Source: CAZIAK01 sp964537035 (GTDB lineage: Bacteria; Planctomycetota; B15-G4). From it: 32,610 nt of DNA. The stretch spans positions 1 through 32,610 of the forward strand of contig CAZIAK010000049.1 in the NCBI GenBank assembly GCA_964537035.1. Direction: 5' to 3'. The notes beneath the pieces are model-generated. The model did no database searches. It saw only the letters and a program-made list of their open reading frames with translations, and was not told the DNA's origin. Each line of letters starts with the position of its first letter. Position 1 is the first letter of the stretch. The translations under genes were made by a program, and so were the position numbers. Of this stretch, positions 24,701 to 32,100 are shown one piece after another.

Positions 24701-26131
24701 CTGATCCGGGTCGTCGATACCGTCGCCGTCCTTGTCGGTGAGCGGGCTCAGGGTCCAGCCCGGTGGGATCACCAGGCGCTCGAGCTCCCAGCGTCGAGGC
24801 AGAAACGTGCCCCCGGCCAGGGGGACCACGACGGGCAGCTGCACCGTCTTCGCATCGAAGTCAACGAGAGCCAGGAGAGGCACCTCGGAGGTGCCCGGGT
24901 CCGTAGACGTGCCCGTGATATCGATGACCAGCGGACCATCTCGGCCCCGGCCCCCGGCCAGCACTGGGGTGAAGTGTGATGGCGACTGGAGGCCCCAATC
25001 GCCAGACGTATTCAGGCTGTCCAGGCCAGCCTGATCGTCGAACGGTTCGGTCACAAGGTAATCAGCGGTGTCATCACCTCCAGCCACATTCAACAGCACG
25101 GACAGCAGGGGCGACGTATCGCCTGTCACGGACGCCTTGCTGTTGCCGCCCAGATCGGTCACCGTCGCGGCGACCTCGGCGATGAGCAGATCACCGGGGG
25201 GGTAGGCCTGCAGATCGGCGCGCCAACGGACGATGGTGAGGTCGCCCTGTTGGTGGATCAGATCGAGGTCTGCGGGCGCCACCACCGGCTGAAAGGAGAA
25301 CTGGCCAGGAATGTTGATCAAGACCCTGACCGCTGGGCTCGAAGCATCTGCGGGATTGACGACGGTCACCGGCACCACGGCGTCGTCAAGCAGGAAGATG
25401 ATGTCCTGGACCGGAGCGAAGGGCACCACCACCGGGGGGTTGCCCGCGCCCGGATCGACGTTGGCGGTCTCATCGATGCCGAAGGCCGCCAACACCTCGT
25501 TGGTCAGGTCGCCATCGCCGTCACCGTCCACGAACTCCGTGGGCAGCACCGACGGGTCCGCGTCGTCGATCAGGTAGGCGCGGGCATTGGGAAAGCCTGC
25601 CTTCGTGTCCACCGAAGTGAACGGCGTGCGAAAGAAGAAGGTGGAGGACGGGTTCGACATGTCCACACCGGCGGTGGACTGGATGCCCAGGCCAGAGTTC
25701 GGCCCGGCGAAAGAGATCTGGTACAGCGCGTCAGCAACGAAACCGAAGATCACGTTGGCGGGAGTGAACTGAATCGTGGGCGTGATCAGGATGCGGTCAC
25801 CCTGGACGTCGAGATCAAAGGACGCCAGCACTCCGGCGGGCGTGGAGGTCAGTCCCGCGGCATCGTCGATGGTCACCAGAGTCACGGAGCCCTGGCTGAC
25901 AGACGCCGGGTCGATGAGCCCGCTGAAGGTCAACACCACCGGCACGTTGACACCCTGGATCAGGCCACCGGTCGGCCCGGAGACGACTCCAAAACCCGTC
26001 ACCCCAGTGGGACCGGTGGCGCCGCCGCCACCTCCCCCACCGCCGCCTCCGCAACCCGCGGTCAAAACCAGGGTCAGGGTCAGCAGGGCGAGCAGGCTGG
26101 ATCTGCAATTCGGTAGAAGCATGGTCGGCAT
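21713..26131 (-). CDS. Giant glycine-rich surface lipoprotein
   Basis: This 1,472-residue protein has a signal sequence (SSLLALLTLTLVLTAGC) with a lipobox cysteine at 27, followed at once by ten glycines in varied codons. Next comes an Ig-like, SbsA-type segment (VVLTFSGLIDPASVSQGSV). Calcium-loop-like repeats (DGDGDGDLTNE, DKDGDGIDDPD, DTDADGLFD) follow. Several glycine-rich blocks lie near 23835-23865, 23300-23410, 23150-23185 and 23040-23100, alternating with strands such as SIELGAGEGMVIFQGAQVSA. A propeller-like stretch (NNELFLLERATGKVHVIDR, near 22430-22490) and a C-terminal domain follow. Domain names beyond the lipobox are inference. Starts 56 and 3 codons away are also open; the ATG at 26131 leaves a compact signal. 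Its stop is five bases before the amidohydrolase GTG. The function is unknown; a cell-surface adhesin or scaffold role is plausible. Confidence 0.85.
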   Translation of the reverse strand: MPTMLLPNCRSSLLALLTLTLVLTAGCGGGGGGGGGGATGPTGVTGFGVVSGPTGGLIQGVNVPVVLTFSGLIDPASVSQGSVTLVTIDDAAGLTSTPAGVLASFDLDVQGDRILITPTIQFTPANVIFGFVADALYQISFAGPNSGLGIQSTAGVDMSNPSSTFFFRTPFTSVDTKAGFPNARAYLIDDADPSVLPTEFVDGDGDGDLTNEVLAAFGIDETANVDPGAGNPPVVVPFAPVQDIIFLLDDAVVPVTVVNPADASSPAVRVLINIPGQFSFQPVVAPADLDLIHQQGDLTIVRWRADLQAYPPGDLLIAEVAATVTDLGGNSKASVTGDTSPLLSVLLNVAGGDDTADYLVTEPFDDQAGLDSLNTSGDWGLQSPSHFTPVLAGGRGRDGPLVIDITGTSTDPGTSEVPLLALVDFDAKTVQLPVVVPLAGGTFLPRRWELERLVIPPGWTLSPLTDKDGDGIDDPDQFMVQSPGHPLDQRMAPFDLLVSGIVDIAGKVEVLTAAGAEVTVPTSAGVNGYSTYFGQGSAGGFAPGASGDGGSGGHALLGRDTDADGLFDTIELTLVSPPVAAPGLPFDLADPKLAGVIGRSATLSATTLVDVDRDLSALAPGGALEQLVLDGKILLQPNLGVGSTAPVAQPPNNGPNSGTANQNIDENHPTFVVKSVTVDGSGSTIEIVSDAGESMLAASKNISVFPTPSFASLASAGDSYLLGQLAGETGADYAGVSRGGQGAAPYVVVNAPVIQTAGGGGGGGGSLEPGMVGDFSGPVSDITFNQRSSSFGVALDDAAGALGGLPAMRGLGRAITDLTFDLVSATAGTDPLSLAPGALVGHILVPDAPNNGWRFVITAVSPDGVTLTLAPVGPFDAPIGLTDGSGGVNGPGLTTGVDVPYLILPPFGVAGAGGGGSGASVTGTINSSPATLPLISPGAGGGAGGSTLRIETAKTLTVRAAGEVLAEGGAGGFVTEVLGKQIAGGGGGGGGSIELGAGEGMVIFQGAQVSAAGGPGGGAAGQGQGGQGGGGFVRLETFDDDLLVPAFAGLTSPAVGEENLGRLLGQPRSLGQSRFFNTGLANPEVESLQISYAADTDGDAVIETGLTWGFTAAGPDGGPGGFDLPPFNVSFNWTTVDSNGFLDPSQASTTFYPVYDLISARTGLIYDSNAADVLYTPGEVATQIHSLASNPPVLIPAIPGVTDSAVNIVSMAYDIGNNELFLLERATGKVHVIDRTSGDFLRTITLPVKLEGAMAYVERGQQEWLVIADNRQNLLVGFTARSLSAAVPATTDFAPPTPTAVYSVVRDGVPLDIEFTGMAFAEVGSVMTATDALAGTVLSFDFSPGNEGISTTGAHALAHLTHLGVPVVPSAVAWDPDQVILNIVVATDPNVSKLWKVSPFLLPTDGGTMALSLNPQVPMLPEIARPIAAGKIFVRFRVEVDGLFDDLGHVPPATFRNVAIDEFSLDLRNAGF

Positions 26132-26375
26132 TGGTGCGGGCGTCGGTTCGGGGCGAAGCGGCACCCCCGCTCCTGGAGCGTGTGCGGGTACCGGCTGGCA
26201 GGACGTGGGGCCCTTGTCGGGGGGCATAGGATGCCATCTCCATGGGCGTAGGTCACGACACGGGCGAGCCACTGGCTGCTCTGCAGTGGACGGACCCAAC
26301 CAGTAGATCTGATAGGTTGCCGGGCATCTGAGAGGCCCGTTCCGTCAGCACCCACCGCTATGCGAGCTGCCCATC
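26132..26375. promoter_or_regulatory. Divergent intergenic region between the giant lipoprotein gene and tatD
   Basis: These 244 bases separate two outward-reading genes, so promoters for both must lie here or in the coding ends. The lipoprotein frame stays open leftward of its chosen ATG to 26299, but without signal-peptide character. I see no convincing -35/-10 pair, palindrome or repeat. Confidence 0.5.
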
Positions 26376-27164
26376 GTGGTGACCCACCTGCCCCCCCTCG
26401 TCGACAGTCACTGCCATTTGGCCTTCTCGGCCTTCTCCGAGGACAGGGCCGAAGTGCTCCAGCGGGCCCGTGAGGCAGGCCTGGTGGCCTGCGTGGCCGT
26501 CTCTGTGGGGCCAGAATCGGCCCGGGAAGCCCTCGCTCTGGCCCGTGCTGAGCCCGGCTTCGTCTTCCCCACGGCGGGTGTGCACCCCACAGAGGACGAG
26601 ATCGACGACCCCCGGGCCTTTGACGAGGTGGCCGAGCTGATCCGCTCGGGTGACTTTGTTGCCGTGGGAGAGACCGGTCTGGATGCCTACCACGAGCGCA
26701 CTCAGATGGCGGACCAGCTGGCCTCCCTGCACAAGCACCTGGCCCTGGCCCTGGACGCCGACCTGCCCGTCATCCTCCACTGCCGAGAGGCGTTTGCCGA
26801 GCTGCGAGAAGCGCTGCTGCCCTTCGCAGGTGCGCCCCTGAGAGGTGTTCTGCACTGTTTCACCGGGGACGCCAGGGACATCCACCCGCTGCTCGACGCT
26901 GGCCTCCATGTGGGCGCAGGGGGCATCGCCACCTTCAAGCCCCGGGACGATCTCAGAGGGGCCTTGCGTGAGGTGCCCGACGAGCGGCTGCTGATCGAGA
27001 CCGACGCTCCCTGGCTGGCACCGGTCCCCCGCCGGGGGCGGCGCAATGAGCCTGCCTTCGTGGCGCACATCGCCGAGCACCTGGCCAGGGACAGAGGGCT
27101 GCCCTTGGCCGACTTCGCCGGGTCGACGACCGCCAACGCTCGCGAGTTGTTCCGCTTGCCTTGA
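26376..27164 (+). CDS. tatD: TatD family metal-dependent deoxyribonuclease
   Basis: TatD proteins are cytoplasmic TIM-barrel 3'-5' exonucleases with roles in DNA repair and fragment clearance. The 262 residues keep every metal-site motif: VDSHCHL (9-15, H12 and H14), GETGLD (98-103, E99), ILHCRE (133-138, H135), LHCFTG (159-164, H160) and IETDAPWL (207-214, D210). Length is normal. Start is GTG; a second GTG follows directly and either is possible. No Shine-Dalgarno site is obvious. It is convergent with the prepilin peptidase gene, with 21 bases between the stop codons, and stands alone on its strand here. Confidence 0.94.
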   Translation: MVTHLPPLVDSHCHLAFSAFSEDRAEVLQRAREAGLVACVAVSVGPESAREALALARAEPGFVFPTAGVHPTEDEIDDPRAFDEVAELIRSGDFVAVGETGLDAYHERTQMADQLASLHKHLALALDADLPVILHCREAFAELREALLPFAGAPLRGVLHCFTGDARDIHPLLDAGLHVGAGGIATFKPRDDLRGALREVPDERLLIETDAPWLAPVPRRGRRNEPAFVAHIAEHLARDRGLPLADFAGSTTANARELFRLP

Positions 27165-27185
27165 CGGCTGCGGCGACCCCGGAGG

Positions 27186-28079
27186 TCAGGCAGCCCGGCT
27201 GGTGATCAGTTGCATGAGGTCCCAGGCCAGTCCGGGCTGGGCAAGCTCGGCCAGGATGCCCACGGACAGGAAGGGTCCAAAGGGGATCCCGGGCGGAGCG
27301 TCAGCAGCGCGGATGCGGGCGATGACCTTGAGCAGGATGCCTGCCACGGCTCCCAGGCAACAGCCGACCAGAATCGCGTCGGCCACCACGAGAGGGCCCA
27401 GCAGCGAACCCGCGAAGGCCATCCATTTCACGTCACCCAGGCCCATGGCGTCTTGCACGCCAGCCGCTTCGATCTTCTGCCGCAGCATCAGATTGCCCAG
27501 CTGGCCGAACAGCCACAGACTGCCCCCGCCCATGAGCAGCCCGCCCACGCTGGCCAACAGCGCCGTCTGTCGCGGGGCCTCCGGGTCAAACGGAAGGTGC
27601 TCGGCATGGAGCCAGGGAAAGGCGAAGGACAGGGCCAGCCCCACCGCGATGCCCGGCAGGGTGATCGCGTCTGGAATGATGAAGTGCTCGAGGTCGATGG
27701 CGCTGATCACCACGCAGGTCGTGATCAGATACCAGATCACCGCGAGACGGATACCGCCGTTTCCATCGGCTGGGGGCTCGAGCCACCAGAAGAGCGCAAA
27801 CAGGGCGCCGACAAGGAGTTCCACTGCCGGGTAGCGCCAGGGGATGGCCACTTTGCAGTAGCGGCAACGACCGCGCAGCAGCAGCCAGGCCAGGACCGGC
27901 AGATTGTCCAGCCAGCTCAGCTGGGTGCGGCAGTTCGGACAGAAGGAGCGAGCCGGCCGGGTCACGCTGAGCCCATCAAGGGGCAGCCGATGAATCAGCA
28001 CATTGCCGAAGCTGCCCACGGCAAGACCCAGGCAAAGCGCGGCGAAGACGCCCATCCAGCCTTCGAGCGAGGTCTCCAT
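27186..28079 (-). CDS. pilD: Prepilin peptidase, PilD/GspO type (A24)
   Basis: This bifunctional inner-membrane enzyme cleaves the leader of type IV pilins and type II secretion pseudopilins and usually N-methylates the new end. The 297 residues have the N-terminal domain with FGNVLIHRLP (24-33) and two CxxC pairs (47/50 and 72/75), the zinc-type cysteines of the methyltransferase part. Both catalytic aspartates are present: AIDLEHFIIPD (127-137, D129) and GLGD (213-216, D216). Six to eight helices are visible. It implies that pili or a type II secretion system are encoded elsewhere, which would also serve DNA uptake via ComEC. The ATG at 28079 starts just after a hairpin and a possible 33-residue leader frame. 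Confidence 0.95.
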   Translation of the reverse strand: METSLEGWMGVFAALCLGLAVGSFGNVLIHRLPLDGLSVTRPARSFCPNCRTQLSWLDNLPVLAWLLLRGRCRYCKVAIPWRYPAVELLVGALFALFWWLEPPADGNGGIRLAVIWYLITTCVVISAIDLEHFIIPDAITLPGIAVGLALSFAFPWLHAEHLPFDPEAPRQTALLASVGGLLMGGGSLWLFGQLGNLMLRQKIEAAGVQDAMGLGDVKWMAFAGSLLGPLVVADAILVGCCLGAVAGILLKVIARIRAADAPPGIPFGPFLSVGILAELAQPGLAWDLMQLITSRAA

Positions 28080-28088
28080 GGTGGGTCT

Positions 28089-28190
28089 TCAGGCGCCGTG
28101 GCGCCCACTCTCCACGGGGGAATGGCCTTCGCCCAGCGGGCACCGCAGAGCCTCGCTCTTTGGTAGAGCCACGATCAGCGCAGGTTGCAT
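28089..28190 (-). CDS. Possible 33-residue leader or small ORF upstream of pilD
   Basis: An ATG at 28190 has GGAG six bases before it in the transcript, a well-spaced ribosome site. The frame runs 33 codons and ends 9 bases before the pilD ATG. The peptide begins MQPALIVALPKSEAL. Its third-position base bias is weaker than in neighbouring genes, so coding is uncertain. A translated leader feeding ribosomes to pilD is one reading; chance is another. Confidence 0.25.
   Translation of the reverse strand: MQPALIVALPKSEALRCPLGEGHSPVESGRHGA
28092..28105 (-). promoter_or_regulatory. GC-rich hairpin just before the pilD start
   Basis: GGCGC and GCGCC pair across a 4-base loop, 12 bases before the pilD ATG in the transcript. 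This overlaps the end of the possible leader frame. It could limit ribosome access unless melted by translation of the leader. The stem is seen directly; the role is inferred. Confidence 0.3.
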
Positions 28191-28355
28191 GGGAGTCTCC
28201 GGGGCAGAGGGTCAAACCATCACAGAAGCATGGCTGCCGGTCTCACTACGAGAACACAATCCGACGCAAATCGTATCGACTGCCCGGACCGCCTCACTGG
28301 ACGCCGGTTGAAGACGGCGGTTGTCGGCCACAAGTGCTCCGTTGGCCAGTTCGCC

Positions 28356-29108
28356 TCAGCCGCCGGAGACGAGGTCGACCCGGACCTGGGGCGAAGGTGC
28401 TGCTCCCTGAGGTCCCCGGAGCCCCAGGTCTCGGGTGTTGAGCCGCAGCCCGCCCCGGTCTTCGCCCACGTCCAAGGTCAGCTCAAGCCGTTCTCCTACG
28501 AGCCGCCATGCGCAGGCGGGCAAGAGCGGAGACAGGCTCAGGCCCGCACGTCGCGGGGCCAGGGGGCAAGATCGAGGGAGAATCGTCGCCGGGTCGATGG
28601 CTCCCTCGAAGACCAGCTCCAGCTGCTGGCTGAAGCGCACCTCATGGTCCACGGGCATCGCCTCACCGCCGACCGACACCAGCCGAGGCCCGTGGGAGGC
28701 ACTCAGGGAACCCTGCAGCTTGAAGCCCAGACTCTCCGAACGCCCCAGCACCACCCCCGAACGGCCACGCAAGCCATGGGGAGATGGGCTCCCCGCCAGG
28801 AGCACCGTCACGTCTCCAGGAGGCTGGGCCCAGAGCGACTGGTCAATCACCAAGAGCACCTCGATGACGTTGCCCTGCACCGCCGTCACATGGGCCAGCC
28901 GCCGCCCGTCGACCGCCCGCACCTGAACGGATGCGGGCGTCACACTCAGGGGATCCAGATCAGCCCCGTGCACCACCAGACGCAGTGGCCCATTGAGCGG
29001 CACGGGCTCACTGGACCCAGACACCGAGAACCGCTCCACCTCGTGGCAACTCGCCGTGAGGCAGGCTGCAACGAGCAAGCAGGGAAGGCAGGCGAAACGC
29101 GAGATCAG
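28356..29108 (-). CDS. Small Ig-like lipoprotein, apparent CTG start
   Basis: This secreted protein of 250 residues has a signal ending LTASC (C21) when read from CTG at 29108. The N-terminus then is (M)ISRFACLPCLLVAACLTASC, with an arginine before the hydrophobic core. The CTG lies in a CTGA overlap with the stop of the giant gene upstream and has AGGA seven bases before it. The only standard alternative is TTG at 29078, which loses the arginine and has no ribosome site. The body has two Ig-like or SbsA-type segments: LRLVVHGADLDPLSVTPASV and LELVFEGAIDPATILPRS. I know no named family. It is coupled to the giant surface protein and probably sits with it in the outer envelope. Confidence 0.68.
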   Translation of the reverse strand: MISRFACLPCLLVAACLTASCHEVERFSVSGSSEPVPLNGPLRLVVHGADLDPLSVTPASVQVRAVDGRRLAHVTAVQGNVIEVLLVIDQSLWAQPPGDVTVLLAGSPSPHGLRGRSGVVLGRSESLGFKLQGSLSASHGPRLVSVGGEAMPVDHEVRFSQQLELVFEGAIDPATILPRSCPLAPRRAGLSLSPLLPACAWRLVGERLELTLDVGEDRGGLRLNTRDLGLRGPQGAAPSPQVRVDLVSGG

Positions 29109-32100
29109 AGGCTGGTCCTGATGCGCAGGTAATCCAGCAAGGGCCGCATGCTCGAAGCATCGAAGGGGAAGGCCGTCGGCTGGGCACCCAGGTCGAAGAC
29201 CACCTGAAAACGCACCAGCGGGTAGCCGTTCAACTCGGACAGATCAGCAAGCCAGCCCGTTTGAGTCGCCGGGTCCGGCACATGGGAGCCAGCTCGCACG
29301 CCGTAAGCACCCTGAAACAGAACGGTGACGTGGGCGTTGTCCGTGAGCACATCGTCCAGGTTCACGGTGGCGTCGGGCGCGTTCACGGCGATGTCGTTGA
29401 AGGGCGGATTCGGTGGCGTGCCGGAGCCCACCGCACCAGGGAACAGACCCGGATCATCAAAGCCCGCGTCGACCACGAAGTGCGCGGGGATGCTGCTGGG
29501 CGCCACGGGAGCGCCCACCTTGACCCGCCCGTCATCCTCAGCAGGATAGGTGTCCCCTGATGAAGCGTTGTAGGTGCCGTTGATGGGCTGGAACGTAGGC
29601 GGTGTCCGACCGTCCACCACAGACCGGGTGCGCAAGCTCGCGCCCGAGTAGTCCAGCCACTCAGACGTGCCCCGGCTGATGGTGCCGAAGGGCGAAGGGG
29701 TCATTTGAGGGTGAATCAGTGGCAACCGATCGATGAGGTTGCCAGGCTCGAACTCGACCCCACCACCGTCGGGATCGGCGAGAATCGGTGTGCCGTCTGG
29801 CTCATTGAGCGCAATGCTCATGGGGATCACATCGGCCGCATCGTAGAGGTCACCCGGCGGCGGCCCCTGCTGCCAGAACGGTTCCTGGAAGTTGGCCGTC
29901 GGACCCAGGTATGACTTCATGACCTTCTCGGGCTGAGTCTCCAGCACCACGAGCTTCCCGCCGGAAAGCGGGCTGGACATCATCTGGGTGTCATGCCACA
30001 GCTGTCCAGAGCCTGCGGGGTACTCATGAATCTCGTCGTTGCCGTTCTGCCCATTCGAGCTGGGGATGACGGGCGGGTGAGTTCCATTGAGCACGAAATA
30101 GATGTCCTTCGCGCCAGGCACCGCCTCGAAGTAGCGATGGTGCAGCATGTCGATGTAGCGCAGCTCATCGGGCAGGCCCGCCGGAGGATTCCCGATCCAG
30201 CTGGGGTGGGCCAGTTGGTCGGCCGAGTCGCCTGTCCACTTGCCCTGCTTGAGGATCGTGCGGCGCTTGGCAAACACGTAAGCGCCTTCGTCGATCTGAG
30301 GCATCCCAGCTGAACCGCCAGCCTGCAGCTGAACCAGCCCCATACCGCCCTGCCCACCGTCACTGCGGGTGTGGTCGTAGGTCATGGCGATGAAGTCGAT
30401 CTTGTTGGTCGGATCACCCCGGGCATCGCGACCGAAGCCGCCGGACACCTCGATCGAAGCGCCCTCATCTCCGGTCGAGTCGGTGTAGCTGGCCCGGCGA
30501 TGGGTCTGGTCAGCCTCAAGGATCACGTCGCCAGCAGCCTGAAGAATCACAGCGCCGCCACTACCGCCGCCCCCACCGGCCCCGAAGTTTGAGTTCTGGA
30601 CCACTTCACCCCCGCCGCCATGGCCACCACGAGCGGTGATGTGGCCCGTGCTGCTCAGCAGGATGTCGCCGAAGCCTTGCAGCAAGGCCGCGCCGCCACC
30701 GCCACCGCCCGCACCCGCCTTGGCGTCGTACAGGGTCGGCGAAAGAAAGATGCCGAAGAAGAGGTTGGGGTAGTAGGGCGGGCCGAGGGGATCGCAGTCG
30801 CCGAAGTTGTTGATTGACCAGATCTTGAAGCGCATCGAGTCGACACGGGAGCCACCACCACCGCCACCCTGGCCGCCAAACAGCACGCCCAGCTCACCGC
30901 CCTCGCCAATGAAGTCGTTGGTGGGATCACCATCGGTGAAGACAGCGTCACCAGGCAGCCCCCCGGGGAGATCGCGCACCGGGTTCGAGGGTGTGCCCAG
31001 CATGTACACACACTGCAAGGGATGGGAGTTGGGCACGCCCGCACAGATGGCTTCATCGTTGCCATAGAGGGCGTCGTTGATGTTGTCGTTCGTGGGGCAC
31101 TTGCTGAAGGGGAACCAGCTGCTCTCACTCTGGACGATGTACGTGCCCGAGCCTTTGCGCGCCTGGTCGCCCATGCCGTAGTAGCTGCCACCGCCACCTC
31201 CCGGGGGCCGATGCTCTTCACGGTTGTCGAACTGGTCCAGCTTGGGGAGACCGCTCGCTGCCGGGTTGTAACCCAGCGCGCACAGCCCGCCCCTTCCGCC
31301 AACGCTTGAGAAGGTGACCCCGCCAGCGGCCGAGACCACCGGGCCGAAACCTTGCTCTCCGGTCTCTGGGGTGACGTACTGATCAATGGCTCCTGACCCC
31401 GAGGGGTCAAAGCGTGTGGGGTGGCCATCGCCGCCCCGCCCCGCGCCCGGGCCACCGGGACCACCAGGGACCGACAGGAAGCCTGAGTTGAAGGTGTCAT
31501 CGGAGAGGCCGTCCGTCCCATCCAGGTCGAGCACCCCATGGATCTCAATGCGCCCGGTCGCCGTGATCCGCAGTGGGTTGCTGCCCACGACCACGACCCT
31601 CACACCCTCGGGGATGATGAAGTCACGGAACGAGAAATGCCCGCCGAGAACGGTCACCGGAGCGGTCACCCCCGTGGTCGTTCCATCGGGCAGCGGAAAG
31701 GTCTGCACATCTGTATCCAACAGCACGACCTGATAGTTCGCAGCCGTGTAGTCCGGACTGGGATCGCCCTTCGAGGCCGTCGAACTGATGTAGGCCTTGG
31801 TGGGCTGAAAACTCGCCTTGGCTACGGGCAGGAAGTCACCCAGACTGAAGGCATCCGGCACACCCACCGAAGCCCGTAGACCACTGGACGGCTGGGACGC
31901 GGCCACCGTCTCGGCCCACTCGGCCAGGGGGCTCGTGGACAGGGGCTGGGTGTTCTCGTACGTCGTCGTCAGGAAGTCCTCGAAGAAGACATCGGCGATG
32001 GGCGCAGCGCTCCCGGCGATGGGCTGGGCCGTGGTCACCCGCAGCAGCTCGACCGCTCCCAGGGGACTCTTCGGTGACGACGGGTCGGCGTTCAGCTCGC

